Of a stretch of DNA of 64,000 nucleotides, positions 1-11,380 are shown in pieces. A program made the position numbers and the translations under genes. This DNA comes from Myxococcales bacterium. GTDB taxonomy: Bacteria > Myxococcota_A > Polyangia > Polyangiales > JADJMO01. The notes below the pieces were generated by a model, which saw only the letters and a list, made by a program, of their open reading frames with translations, ran no database searches and was not told the DNA's origin. The stretch is from contig JADJMO010000009.1 of NCBI GenBank assembly GCA_016709545.1, positions 271,645 through 335,644 of the forward strand. The letters are read 5' to 3'. Position 1 is the stretch's first letter. Every line of letters starts with the position of its first letter.

Positions 1-91
1 GCACGGCCGCCGTCAGGCCGCGGGCCGCGGGGATCGCGTCGCGGGCCAGCACCGACAGCGCATGCGTCACGTCGCCGAGCGGGTCGTCCAT
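1..91 (-). CDS. 5' end of an unidentified gene, cut by the window edge
   Basis: An open frame on the minus strand starts with ATG at 91 and runs off the left edge after 30 codons (MDDPLGDVTHALSVLARDAI...). It is divergent from the lipoprotein gene at 124, and the 32-bp gap must hold both starts. Too little is visible to name a family. It is only a plausible gene start, supported by open frame and divergent placement. Confidence 0.35.
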   Translation of the reverse strand, partial: MDDPLGDVTHALSVLARDAIPAARGLTAAV

Positions 92-123
92 GGGCAGGGG
101 GCATGGTACACCGAGGAAGAGGG

Positions 124-660
124 ATGTCGCGCACGCTCGTGTCACTGGTCGGCTCGCTGCTCGCCTGCGCGCTCGTCGGCTGTGGTGACGGCAGCACGGC
201 GGCGCCGGTCGAGGCCGACTCGAGCGTCGAGGAGACCGCCGCCGAAGTGGAGCCCGACGTCGCGATCGAGGCAGAGGCGGGCGACGACGCCGTGGCCGAG
301 ACCACGCCTGGCGGAGAAACGGGCGACTCGGCAGCGGACGCGACGGTAGACACCGCCGTCGTCGACACCGACAAGCCCGACGACGGCAGCGGCAGCTTCG
401 TCTGCGGCACCGAGGTGTGCGGCAAGAAGTTCCAGATCTGCCAGCGCGCGGCGACCCCGGCGAGCTGTCCCACGGACGAGGCCGGCCCCTGCCCGGTCGG
501 CTGTCCGGGCTGCGCCGAGCTGCCCTACAACTGCGCCAAGCTCCCTGGGACGTGCTTCTCGTTCCCGAGCTGCGGGTGCATGCTCACCGTCCTCTGCGGC
601 TCCTCGACCAAGGGCACCTGCACCGAGGTCGACGGCGCGTACACCGTCGCATGCCCCTGA
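124..660 (+). CDS. Cys-rich lipoprotein with acidic linker
   Basis: A 178-residue predicted lipoprotein. The N-terminus (MSRTLVSLVGSLLACALVGC) is a type II signal peptide with lipobox ALVGC. An Asp/Glu/Ala-rich linker follows to about residue 90, then a Cys-rich C-terminal domain with about fourteen cysteines, suggesting a small disulfide-bonded extracellular module. An ATG 21 bases upstream is possible, but the one at 124 directly follows the purine-rich GAGGAAGAGGG and gives a clean signal peptide. The stop overlaps the start of the LD-carboxypeptidase gene, so the two are probably co-translated. The function of the C-terminal domain is unknown; the same linker style recurs in several lipoproteins in this window. 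Confidence 0.75.
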   Translation: MSRTLVSLVGSLLACALVGCGDGSTAAPVEADSSVEETAAEVEPDVAIEAEAGDDAVAETTPGGETGDSAADATVDTAVVDTDKPDDGSGSFVCGTEVCGKKFQICQRAATPASCPTDEAGPCPVGCPGCAELPYNCAKLPGTCFSFPSCGCMLTVLCGSSTKGTCTEVDGAYTVACP

Positions 661-1538
661 TCACGCCCCCTGCCCTGCGGCCCGGCGATCGGATCGCCGT
701 CGTCGCGCCGAGCTCGCCGTTCGATCGGCTGCGTTACGACCGCGGGCTCGCGTGGCTCTCCGCCCGGTACGCGGTCACCACGCGCGACGACCTGTTCACG
801 CGGGCGGGCTATCTGGCGGGCGACGACGCGCGCCGCAGGGACGAGCTCTCGGCGGCGGTCGCCGATCCGACGGTGAAGGCGGTCGTGGCAGCGCGGGGCG
901 GCTACGGCGCCACGCGGTTCGCGCACACCCTGGACTGGGCCGCGTTCGCGCGCGCGCCCAAGTGGCTGGTCGGCTTCTCCGACGTCACCGCGCTCCACGT
1001 GGAGGCCACGCGCGCGGGCGTGCGGTCACTGCACGGCGCGATGGTGTGCTCGCTCGGCGATGCCGACGAGGAGGCGCGCGGCCTCTGGCGCGCCGCGATC
1101 GAGGGTGAGGCCTTGACGCCGTGGACCGACCTGCAGCCGTGGTCGCGGGGAACGGCGAAGGGCCCCGCATTCGGCGGCAACCTGGCGCTGCTCGAGGCGT
1201 CTGCGGCGAGCGGTCGGCTCGTCGTGCCCGAGGGCGCGATCCTGTTCGTGGAGGACACCACCGAGCGGCCGTACCGCGTCGACCGCATGCTCACCTCGCT
1301 GCTCGTCGGCGGTCACCTCGCGCGGGTGGCCGCGGTCGTCGTCGGTGGGTTCACCGACTGCAACCCGGGGCCCGACGGCGTGACCGTCGAAGACGTGATC
1401 CGCGAGCGCTTGCTCGGGCTCGGCGTCCCCGTGGTCGCCGGCGCGCCGTTCGGCCACGGCGACGACAACCGGCCGTGGATCGTGGGCGCGCCGTGCACCG
1501 TCGAGAGCGGCGACACGGCGCGGGTCGCGCTCGGCTAG
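651..1538 (+). CDS. LD-carboxypeptidase, peptidase family S66
   Basis: A 295-residue protein of the S66 (LdcA/MccF) family, Ser-Glu-His enzymes that cleave L,D-peptide bonds, typically trimming tetrapeptide to tripeptide in murein recycling. Visible family blocks are GDRIAVVAPSSP at the N-terminus, RGGYGATR near residue 80, GFSDVTALH with the expected nucleophilic serine near residue 110, HGAMV, GGNLALL, LFVEDTTERPYRVDRML and a C-terminal PFGHGDDN with the catalytic histidine. ATG at 651 overlaps the end of the upstream lipoprotein by 10 bases; an in-frame opening upstream lacks family sequence. No signal peptide, so cytoplasmic. Its stop overlaps that of the convergent FadL gene within CTAG. 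Confidence 0.88.
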   Translation: MPLITPPALRPGDRIAVVAPSSPFDRLRYDRGLAWLSARYAVTTRDDLFTRAGYLAGDDARRRDELSAAVADPTVKAVVAARGGYGATRFAHTLDWAAFARAPKWLVGFSDVTALHVEATRAGVRSLHGAMVCSLGDADEEARGLWRAAIEGEALTPWTDLQPWSRGTAKGPAFGGNLALLEASAASGRLVVPEGAILFVEDTTERPYRVDRMLTSLLVGGHLARVAAVVVGGFTDCNPGPDGVTVEDVIRERLLGLGVPVVAGAPFGHGDDNRPWIVGAPCTVESGDTARVALG

Positions 1539-3196
1539 AGCCGGAAGGTCGCGCCGATCGAGAACATGTTGTAGCCGGTCTCGAGCTTGCCGGTGTTGAC
1601 GATGGTGCACGTGCGGTACGACGGCACCGACTGCCCAGGACAGGCGTTGCGGTAGTTGTTCGGCGCCGCGATGCTCGGGTCGCTCGGGTCCGGGTTGTCC
1701 GGCCGCGTGCCCGCGAGGCCGCGCAGCGAGCCACCGGTCGCCGTGTTGTCGAACGTCTCGACGAAGATGTGCCCGTAGCCGATGGACACGTCGGCGAACG
1801 AGGCCGCGCGCAGCGTGGCGCCGAGGAAGAACCCGAGCATGCGACCCGGGTGGAAGTCGAGGTTCAGGTACTGCGGGTCCTGACCGCGGGTCTGGAAGAA
1901 GCCGCCGAGCCGCAACCCGAGCTTGTCGGGGACCGCGACGTATTCACCACCGACGCGGATCGCGAGGGTGTCCTGCCACTTCTTGAGGATCGACGCGTCC
2001 GGCGGGACGTAGCTCGCGCACTTGGTGAGCGCGGTGCCGTCCCTCGGGTTGACCCCGAGGCCGACGCACTGCGGATCGGTCGGGAACAGCACGGTGATCT
2101 GCTGGAACGAGCTGTTGTGCGAGTACTGGAAGTCGATCTCCACGTCGAACACGTCGTGCTTGAGGAAGTCGCGGCGGCCCTGCGCCGGCGGCACCACGCC
2201 CGCGCGCAGCTTGTGGTAGCGGACGCCCATCCGGATCTCCCACGGCTGCGGGAGGCGGAACTCCTCGAACTTCACCGTCGTGTCGACCGCGCGGGTGGCG
2301 GGGGAGCCTTGGTCGCCGTAGAACGGACCGTTCAGGGTGACCTCGCCCCCCTTCTTCACGATGTCCGCGCTCCAGCGGAACATGAAGCCGATGTCGAACT
2401 CGGGGCTCGGCGAGGCGAGCGCGCCGAGCACGAACGCGGGCGTGAAGAGCTGATTCCACTTGACCGTCGAGCGCACGGCTGGGGTGGGCCCCTGCGCGGC
2501 GTCCTGGAGCGCGCTCTGCGAACCCTGCGAGCTGACCTGTGACTCGAAGAAGGTCATGACCGCCTGGAAGCTCGCGCCGAGGCGCAGCCCCGGGAGCACC
2601 TCGGCGCCCACCCCGAGGGTCGGCATGATGATGCGCGCGTTCTTCGCGAGCAGCATGAAGCGCTGGGGCGGCGGCGCGGGCGTGCCATCGGACGTGGTGA
2701 GCGGGCGGTCCACGCCGTCGGGCCACAGCGCCTTGCCGGTGCCGCTCGGGGTCCAGAGCGGCGCGAAGCCGATGCTGACCTTGGAGCTCACCGCGTAGTT
2801 GAAGGCGAGCTGCGGGACGATGCCCACGTCGCTGATGCCGTTCTGCTTGCAGACGGTCGGGAAGGGCTTGCCCTCGTAGTCGCCCGTGGGGAACTTGGAG
2901 CCGCCGTAGTTGCCGCCCGAGGCGTAGTTGCCGGCGCGCGAGAAGCACTGCTTCTGGTAGGTGAGGTTCGTGTTGACCACGAACGCCGTGGGCTGGCCGG
3001 CGAGGCCGGCCGGGTTGAGGCCGACGGCGAGCGGGTTGTCGGCGCGCGCGGTCCAGGCGCCGCCCCGCCCCATGACCTCGGTGCCGTTCTCCGGGATCTC
3101 GAAGCCGTTGGCCGAGGCCCTCCCCGCGACCAGCAACACGCCCGCGCCCGCGAGCAGACCCAACGAATGAAGAACGCGCTTCGACTGACGCCGCAT
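1535..3196 (-). CDS. FadL/OmpP1-family outer membrane porin
   Basis: A 553-residue outer-membrane protein of the FadL/TodX family, beta-barrels that take up long-chain fatty acids or other hydrophobic compounds. A signal peptide ends at ASA, and the mature chain begins NGFEIPENGTEVMGRGGAW and continues through DNPLAVGLNPAGLAG, the plug motif of the family. The remainder alternates short polar and aromatic strands and ends in the beta-barrel-like GATFRL. It lies downstream of fmt on the same strand, after a 104-bp gap with a hairpin, and converges on the S66 peptidase. The true substrate cannot be told from sequence. Confidence 0.88.
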   Translation of the reverse strand: MRRQSKRVLHSLGLLAGAGVLLVAGRASANGFEIPENGTEVMGRGGAWTARADNPLAVGLNPAGLAGQPTAFVVNTNLTYQKQCFSRAGNYASGGNYGGSKFPTGDYEGKPFPTVCKQNGISDVGIVPQLAFNYAVSSKVSIGFAPLWTPSGTGKALWPDGVDRPLTTSDGTPAPPPQRFMLLAKNARIIMPTLGVGAEVLPGLRLGASFQAVMTFFESQVSSQGSQSALQDAAQGPTPAVRSTVKWNQLFTPAFVLGALASPSPEFDIGFMFRWSADIVKKGGEVTLNGPFYGDQGSPATRAVDTTVKFEEFRLPQPWEIRMGVRYHKLRAGVVPPAQGRRDFLKHDVFDVEIDFQYSHNSSFQQITVLFPTDPQCVGLGVNPRDGTALTKCASYVPPDASILKKWQDTLAIRVGGEYVAVPDKLGLRLGGFFQTRGQDPQYLNLDFHPGRMLGFFLGATLRAASFADVSIGYGHIFVETFDNTATGGSLRGLAGTRPDNPDPSDPSIAAPNNYRNACPGQSVPSYRTCTIVNTGKLETGYNMFSIGATFRL

Positions 3197-3245
3197 GTAC
3201 CTGCCTCCGTCCGGCGCGCGAGACTAACGGAGTCGAATGGACAGT

Positions 3246-3268
3246 CGAAAGAGATTCCGGATCTTTCG
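3246..3268. terminator. Possible hairpin between fmt and the FadL gene
   Basis: An inverted repeat, CGAAAGA at 3246-3252 and TCTTTCG at 3262-3268, encloses a 9-nt loop in the 104-bp gap between fmt and the FadL-type gene. It could end the upstream operon or form a leader structure. There is no clear U-tract, so the terminator call is weak. Confidence 0.3.
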
Positions 3269-3300
3269 TGCACGTCGGACGGCGTTCGTCGCGCAGCGCG

Positions 3301-4239
3301 TCATCCGAGGCGGAGGCCGCGCGCGAGCACGCGCCCATTGACCAGATCCGCGGCCCTCATGGCCCGCTTGCCCTCGAGCTGGGCCTCGAGCACGCCGACC
3401 ACGCCGCTGCCGCAGGCCACGAACACGCCGGATTTGTCGGCGACCGCGAGGGTGCCCGGGCCGTGCTCGGTCATCGTGGTGGTGGTGTCGACCCGCTGGG
3501 TGCGGAGGATCCGGAGCACGCGGCCGTCGGGCAAGGTCGTGCTGGCGCCGGGCCACGGGGACATCCCCCGCACGTGGTCGTGCACGGCCGAGGCGGGCTT
3601 GCTCCAGTCGATCCGACCGTCCTCCTTGCGGAGGATCGGGGCCAGGGTGGCCGCGGCGTGGTCCTGTGGGCGCGAGACGAGGCGCCCCTCGACCGCGTCG
3701 ACCAGCGACGCGCGCACGAGCTCGGCCGCGAGCGCGCCGATGCGCACGCCGAGCTCCCCCGCGGTCTCGTCGGGGTCGATCGCGAGCCGTAGCTCCGCGA
3801 AGACGGGCCCGGTGTCGAGGCCCTCCTCCATCTGCATCAGGCCGACGCCCGTCTCCTGGTGACCGCGCACGATGGCCCACGTGATCGGCGCCGCCCCCCG
3901 CAGCTGCGGCAGGAGCGACGCGTGCAGGTTGAGGCAACCGACCCGCGGCGCGTCGAGCACGTCGCGCGGCAGGATGCGCCCGTAGGCGATCACCAGCGCC
4001 AGATCGGCCCGCGCTTCTCGGAGCCACCCGGCGAGCGTACCGTCGCGCACCTTCACCGGCTGGCGCACGTCGAGCCCGAGCTCGAGGGCGCGCACCTTCA
4101 CCGGTGGCGCGGTGAGGTTCATGCCGCGCCCCGCGGGCTTGTCGGGCTGACACACGACGAAGGGCACCTCGGCGATCGCGTGCAGCGCCTCGAGCGCCGG
4201 GACCGCGATGGCCGGCGTGCCCATGAAGACCGCGCGCAT
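3301..4239 (-). CDS. fmt: Methionyl-tRNA formyltransferase
   Basis: A 312-residue enzyme that formylates Met-tRNAfMet using 10-formyl-tetrahydrofolate to make the initiator tRNA. Diagnostic features are the N-terminal MRAVFMGTPAIAVPALEAL, PAGRGMNLTAPPVK, the catalytic block NLHASLLPQLRGAAPI (family Asn and His), and ETGVGLMQMEEGLDTGPVF carrying the catalytic Asp. The C-terminal domain follows and length is normal. ATG at 4239 overlaps the stop of the CinA-like gene by one base (TGATG), indicating translational coupling. The usual partner def (peptide deformylase) is not adjacent here. Confidence 0.95.
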   Translation of the reverse strand: MRAVFMGTPAIAVPALEALHAIAEVPFVVCQPDKPAGRGMNLTAPPVKVRALELGLDVRQPVKVRDGTLAGWLREARADLALVIAYGRILPRDVLDAPRVGCLNLHASLLPQLRGAAPITWAIVRGHQETGVGLMQMEEGLDTGPVFAELRLAIDPDETAGELGVRIGALAAELVRASLVDAVEGRLVSRPQDHAAATLAPILRKEDGRIDWSKPASAVHDHVRGMSPWPGASTTLPDGRVLRILRTQRVDTTTTMTEHGPGTLAVADKSGVFVACGSGVVGVLEAQLEGKRAMRAADLVNGRVLARGLRLG

Positions 4240-5021
4240 CAGACGCGCCCCTTGGGCTCGCCCGCCGGCAACGTGGCGACGAAGGCCTCGAGCGCCGCGT
4301 CGACGCGGGCGGCGTCGCGACCGTCGAAGGTGAGCTTGGTGCGGTAGGGCGCGCCGATCCACGCCGGGTAGCTGCCGATCTCGACCTCGGGGTGCTGCGC
4401 GACCACGGCGTCGAGGAGCGGCTTGAGGTTGCCCTCGTCCATGTCGGTCAGCACGCCGCGCGAGACGAACGCCGAGGCGCCGAGCCTGCGGAGGCGCGCC
4501 CGGATCGCGCCGAGCTTCATCTGGAAGACCTGCGGGATCCCCGGGAGACAGAACACGTTGCGCACGAGGAACGCCGGCCAGGGGAGCTTCTTGCCACCGA
4601 CCTCGACCACCTCGCCCTCGGGGCCATCGGCCTCGGAGAGCAGCTCGGTCCCGACCGGCAGATCGGCCATGCAGAGGTGCCCCTCGGTGCAGCGCGCGCC
4701 GTAGAACCCGCGCAGCAGCGACGCGATCTCCTCGCGCCGCTCGAGGCCCACGCCGAAGGCATCGGCGACCGCGGCGAGCGTGACGTCGTCGTGGGTGGGG
4801 CCCACGCCGCCCGAGGTGACGAGCCAGTCGTGGGTGGAGGCGAGCGCACGCACCTCGTCGCGGATGACCTCGCGGACGTCCTCGACCATCACCACGCGCG
4901 TGAGCCGCACGCCGAGCGCGCGCAGGTCGCGGGCGAGGACGACCAGGTTCGCGTCCTGCACCTTGCCGGACAGGAGCTCGTTGCCGATGAGCAGGACGGC
5001 TGCGGTGGGCGCGGGCGACAT
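4239..5021 (-). CDS. CinA/MoaB-like molybdopterin-binding domain protein
   Basis: A 260-residue protein of the CinA N-terminal (MoCF/MoaB-like) family. AAVLLIGNELLSGKVQDANLVVLARDL and VTSGGVGPTHDDVTLAAVADAFG are the standard ligand-binding blocks; PCLPGIP-like (FCLPGIPQVFQMKL) follows. It stops at the end of the MoCF domain and lacks the nicotinamide-deamidase domain of full CinA, so a pyrophosphatase-type or unknown nucleotide activity is more likely than NMN deamidase. It sits between the CPBP protease gene (9-bp gap) and fmt (1-bp overlap), forming an operon. Confidence 0.85.
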   Translation of the reverse strand: MSPAPTAAVLLIGNELLSGKVQDANLVVLARDLRALGVRLTRVVMVEDVREVIRDEVRALASTHDWLVTSGGVGPTHDDVTLAAVADAFGVGLERREEIASLLRGFYGARCTEGHLCMADLPVGTELLSEADGPEGEVVEVGGKKLPWPAFLVRNVFCLPGIPQVFQMKLGAIRARLRRLGASAFVSRGVLTDMDEGNLKPLLDAVVAQHPEVEIGSYPAWIGAPYRTKLTFDGRDAARVDAALEAFVATLPAGEPKGRV

Positions 5022-5030
5022 GGCGCGATG

Positions 5031-5873
5031 TTAGGCGTCCCCGTCGTCGGCGGCGATGACGTCGGCGTCGCCGAGCCGGGAGAGGAGCCCGAGCAAGAGG
5101 ACCGCCGCGACGCCGGCGCCGACCCCGACGGCGAGCGAGACACGGGCGGGAGCCTCGCCGGTGGCGAGCGGATCGAGCGTGCCGTGCGCGCGGTAGGTCG
5201 TCGCGAGCTCGACCCCCCGATAGCCGAGGTGGAGCGCCATCGCGGGCAGGACCGAGCTGGTGGCCGCGCGGGCGTGCGCGAGCGCGAGGCCTAGCACCAC
5301 GTAGAGCGGCAGCAGCTTGGGCAGGAACGCCGTCGAGACGAGCGCGAAACCGAGGGTCGTGGCCACGGTCGCGGTCGTGCGGCCCTCCTTGCGGAGCACG
5401 CCGTGGAACAGCGCCCCCCGGAAGAGGATCTCGTCGGCCAGGGGCGCGACCAGCGCGAGCGCGAGGGTGCCGAACACGCGTGAGCCGCGCGGCACGAGGG
5501 CGAGCGCCTGCGCGATCTCCGCCGAGCGCTGCGGATCGGGCGCGCGCAGCAGCACCCAGCGCTCGAAGGCCGACAGCGGCAGGTAGGCCGCCGCCCCGGC
5601 CACGCCCGCGACGAGCAGGACCGCGAAGCCCACGGGGCGCGCCCCGACGAGCTCGGTGAGCTCGGCCTCCGGGGCGTGGACCCGGGCGACCGCGAACACC
5701 ACGACCAGCACCGAGGCCGTGTAGAGGAGCGCGGAGGCCACGCCGTCGCCGGCCGTGCTGGGCTTGAGGGTCAAGGCCAGGTCGGCGAGGAGGACGTACA
5801 GCACGAGGACCGCGGCCGCCCAGAGCGCGGCGGCGACCGGCCCGAGGGGCCGAGAGAACGGGGAGGTCGTCAT
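5031..5873 (-). CDS. CPBP-family intramembrane protease-like protein
   Basis: A 280-residue integral membrane protein with about eight hydrophobic segments. The CPBP (Rce1/Abi-like) region is at the C-terminus: DEILFRGALFHGVLR corresponds to the EExxxR motif (with Asp in place of the first Glu), and LPAMALHLGYRG matches the last His motif. The middle FxxxH motif appears altered (FALVSTAF lacks the histidine), so protease activity is doubtful. ATG at 5873 is chosen because it directly precedes the first hydrophobic segment; upstream in-frame sequence looks non-coding. It is first in the operon with the cinA-like gene and fmt and is divergent from the SspB-like gene. Confidence 0.75.
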   Translation of the reverse strand: MTTSPFSRPLGPVAAALWAAAVLVLYVLLADLALTLKPSTAGDGVASALLYTASVLVVVFAVARVHAPEAELTELVGARPVGFAVLLVAGVAGAAAYLPLSAFERWVLLRAPDPQRSAEIAQALALVPRGSRVFGTLALALVAPLADEILFRGALFHGVLRKEGRTTATVATTLGFALVSTAFLPKLLPLYVVLGLALAHARAATSSVLPAMALHLGYRGVELATTYRAHGTLDPLATGEAPARVSLAVGVGAGVAAVLLLGLLSRLGDADVIAADDGDA

Positions 5874-5980
5874 GCGCGGTCGTCCGCCATAGAACGGGAT
5901 CGCCGGTTCTACTACCCAGGTCAGCCCTTCCGGCCTTCGAGGAGCTTTCACCCCTCGCCGGACCACGCTACGCCCCGCGC

Positions 5981-6739
5981 GTGACGCAGAAGCGGCCCAG
6001 CAAGCAGGACGTGATGACCGCCCTCTTGACCAAGGACCCGAGCGTGTTCGTGCACTTCGACCCGCGCTGCGACGGCGTGGTGTTGCCGCCGCACCTGCGC
6101 AAGCAGCCGCGCGTGGTGCTGCAATACGGCCTCAACATGCCCGTGCCGATCCCCGACCTCGAGGTCGGCGAAGACGGCCTCGGCGCCACGCTGTCGTTCG
6201 CGCGCACGCCCACCTGGACCTTCGTCCCCTGGACCGCGGTGTTCGCGATCGTCAACGAAGAGGGCCAGGGCATGCTGTGGGAGACCGAGGTGCCGCGCGA
6301 GGTGCGCGAGGAGCCGGCCAAGGTCGAGCCACCGGGCAAGTCCGAGGGCAAGTCCGAGGGCAAGTCCGAGGGGAAGAAGGGCAAGGCCGACCCGAAGGGC
6401 GGCAAGAAGGGCGCGCGTCCGCTGCTGCGCGCCGTCGAGGGAGGCGCCCCCAAGTCGGAGCGAACCGAGCCTCGGGAGGCGCCGCGGGTCGTGGAGGCAC
6501 CGGCCGAGGCCGCGGCCGCCGAGGTCGAAGCGGCGAAGCCGGCCGCGGAGACCGCAGCGCCGGAGAGCGTGCCGCCCGAGCGGCCGAAGCGAGAGGCGAA
6601 GGCGACGGACGACGCCCCGCCGTCGAAGGACGACGCCCCCACCCGCGAGCCCCGCGAGAGCGACGAGATCGTCGAGATCCCCGAGACCGCGGCCAAGAAG
6701 AAGCGCGAGCTGCCGCCCTGGCTGCGCGTCGTGAAGTGA
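5981..6739 (+). CDS. SspB-like ClpXP adaptor with long charged tail
   Basis: A 252-residue protein starting at GTG. Residues about 1-105 match the SspB family, adaptors that deliver ssrA-tagged proteins to ClpXP (VFVHFDPRCDGVVLPPHL, then a Sm-like beta barrel with LSFARTPTWTFVPWTAVFAI). The remaining 145 residues are a disordered Lys/Glu/Ala/Pro tail with three copies of KSEG and basic clusters. In known SspB proteins the flexible tail carries the ClpX-binding peptide; here the last residues ELPPWLRVVK look like such a short hydrophobic-basic anchor (inference). The tail is unusually long. Confidence 0.8.
   Translation: MTQKRPSKQDVMTALLTKDPSVFVHFDPRCDGVVLPPHLRKQPRVVLQYGLNMPVPIPDLEVGEDGLGATLSFARTPTWTFVPWTAVFAIVNEEGQGMLWETEVPREVREEPAKVEPPGKSEGKSEGKSEGKKGKADPKGGKKGARPLLRAVEGGAPKSERTEPREAPRVVEAPAEAAAAEVEAAKPAAETAAPESVPPERPKREAKATDDAPPSKDDAPTREPRESDEIVEIPETAAKKKRELPPWLRVVK
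6335..6370 (+). repeat. Three tandem 12-bp repeats inside the SspB-like gene
   Basis: GGCAAGTCCGAG occurs three times in a row and encodes the GKSE repeats of the disordered tail. In-frame period (12 bp) allows copy-number change without frameshift. Confidence 0.85.
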
Positions 6740-6743
6740 CCAG

Positions 6744-7229
6744 CTACTCGGCCGGCACGTAACGGAGCGAGAGCGCCGCCGCGACCGCCGGCGGCACGTA
6801 GCGAGTGACGTCTCCCCCGTGGGTGGCGATCTCGCGCACCAACGACGCCGAGACGAACCCGCGCTCGACGCGCGTGGGCAGGAAGACCGTGTCGATCTCC
6901 GGCTGCATGTCGGCGTTGGCGTGGGCGATCTGCAGCTCGTACTCGAAGTCGGTGGCAGCCCGGAAACCGCGCACGATGGCGACCGCGCGCCGCGCCTTGG
7001 CGTAGTGGATGAGCAGGCCGTCGAACTCGTCGATCTCGACGTTGGGGACGTTCCGGGTCACCTCGCGCAGGAGCGACATCCGCTGCTCGTTGTCGAACAG
7101 GGGCTGCTTGGTCGCGTGGCGGCCGATGGCCACGACGACCCGGTCGAACAGGGCCGCCGCCCGGTGGACCACGTCCAGGTGGCCGAAGGTGACGGGGTCG
7201 AAGCTACCGGCATAGACGGCGAGGCGCAT
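6744..7229 (-). CDS. coaD: Phosphopantetheine adenylyltransferase
   Basis: A 161-residue enzyme for the fourth step of coenzyme A synthesis, transferring AMP from ATP to 4'-phosphopantetheine. The start MRLAVYAGSFDPVTFGHLDV contains the T/HxGH nucleotidyltransferase signature, and IVRGFRAATDFEYELQIAHAN and FVSASLVREIATHGGDV are the classic CoaD blocks. Length is typical. It converges on the SspB-like gene (4-bp gap) and is divergent from secA, with about 100 bp between the two starts. Confidence 0.96.
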   Translation of the reverse strand: MRLAVYAGSFDPVTFGHLDVVHRAAALFDRVVVAIGRHATKQPLFDNEQRMSLLREVTRNVPNVEIDEFDGLLIHYAKARRAVAIVRGFRAATDFEYELQIAHANADMQPEIDTVFLPTRVERGFVSASLVREIATHGGDVTRYVPPAVAAALSLRYVPAE

Positions 7230-7330
7230 GCGGGGCGGGAGCCTAGGCGCGCCTCCGGGGGAGCGTCGAGCGGTTCCTGACGGCCCCCCCTTTGCTTCCC
7301 CCGAAAGCGTGACTACCTAGCGGAGATCAC

Positions 7331-10503
<3,173 letters not shown>

Positions 10504-10518
10504 GCGGGAACGGGTAAG

Positions 10519-10970
10519 ATGAGGGCGATGGCCGTTCGGCGCGTCGCCCTCTTCTGTTTCGGCGCACTGACGCTGACGTTCGGCTGCGGGGATGTGCCCG
10601 CAGCGCAGGACACCGCGGACGCCCGGCCGGACGTCGAGTGCTTCGGTGGCTCCATTCGGTGTGACGACAGCGTGGTCCGCTTCGATCGGTCCTACACCCG
10701 TCGACTCGAGACGTACGAGTGCAGCAAGGGCTGCCGCAAGGACGACGGCGCACGGCGTGTCCCCAGTGACCCTGCGTCGGCGTTTGAGGAGTCTCGCCCC
10801 AAGCTGTCGGGTGACACGTGCCTGGCAAACGACGACTGCGTCCCATCGGCGGCTGCGCTCGAGTGCGTCGGTGGCATCTGTCGGGCGCGCGCCACCACGG
10901 ACGCCGGGGGCGGAGACGCCGTGGTCGGCACGGACAGCGGCGATGCAGGCGACCAGTACACCGCCGTCCA
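10519..10970 (+). pseudogene. Lipoprotein gene, 3' end lost next to an IS630 remnant
   Basis: The frame starts with ATG at 10519 (or 10528) and encodes a signal peptide with lipobox LTFGC, followed by a Cys-containing domain (VECFGGSIRCDDS, YECSKGCRKDD, CLANDDCVPSAAALECVGGICRA) and an Asp/Gly-rich stretch ending near GTDSGDAGDQ. The four-Cys repeat-like segment resembles small myxobacterial Cys-rich lipoproteins. From about 10970 the frame reads unrelated sequence and runs into transposase DNA, so the 3' end appears replaced. The frame formally continues to a stop at 11121. Confidence 0.6.
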
Positions 10971-11029
10971 TATAGAACCAAACGCTCCGCGGTCGTCCAA
11001 GAGACGATGGCAAGAGTGCTATTCGAGCC

Positions 11030-11315
11030 GACCAAGAAGCAGCTACCCACCAGGTCACCAACCCGCACACGGCGCTGGATTTCTTGGGGTTCATGCGAAA
11101 GGTTGTTCGTGCGTATCCTGATCAGGAGTTGCACGTCATCCTCGACAACTCCTCGACGCACAGCACTGACGATGTCGCCGCGTGGCTCGCTGAGAATCCT
11201 CAGGTCACGTTCCATTACACGCCGACGAGCGCATCTTGGCTCAATCAAGTTGAGGGCTTCTTTGGCATCCTCGGCAAGCAGTCGTTGAGCACCGTCGACT
11301 TCCGACCATTGGACG
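11030..11315 (+). mobile_element. IS630-family transposase fragment
   Basis: An open frame encodes THQVTNPHTALDFLGFM, ELHVILDNSSTHST, then VTFHYTPTSASWLNQVEGFF and GILGKQSLSTVDF. These are the C-terminal DDE blocks of IS630-type transposases (second Asp in ILDN, catalytic Glu in NQVEGFF). The N-terminal helix-turn-helix and first Asp block are missing, and after about 11315 the family match stops, so both ends are truncated. No terminal inverted repeats were found. It separates a truncated lipoprotein gene from the M74-like gene. Confidence 0.8.
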
Positions 11316-11380
11316 AAACCGACCGCCGCCATCAGCAGGAGCCACGAGCGAATGCTTGACCGTACTTCGACGGCGGTGTT

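Noticed and set aside
10592..10975. Plus-strand frame inside the truncated lipoprotein
   Set aside because: Arg/Thr/Ser-rich shadow composition and no ribosome site; the lipoprotein frame has a signal peptide.
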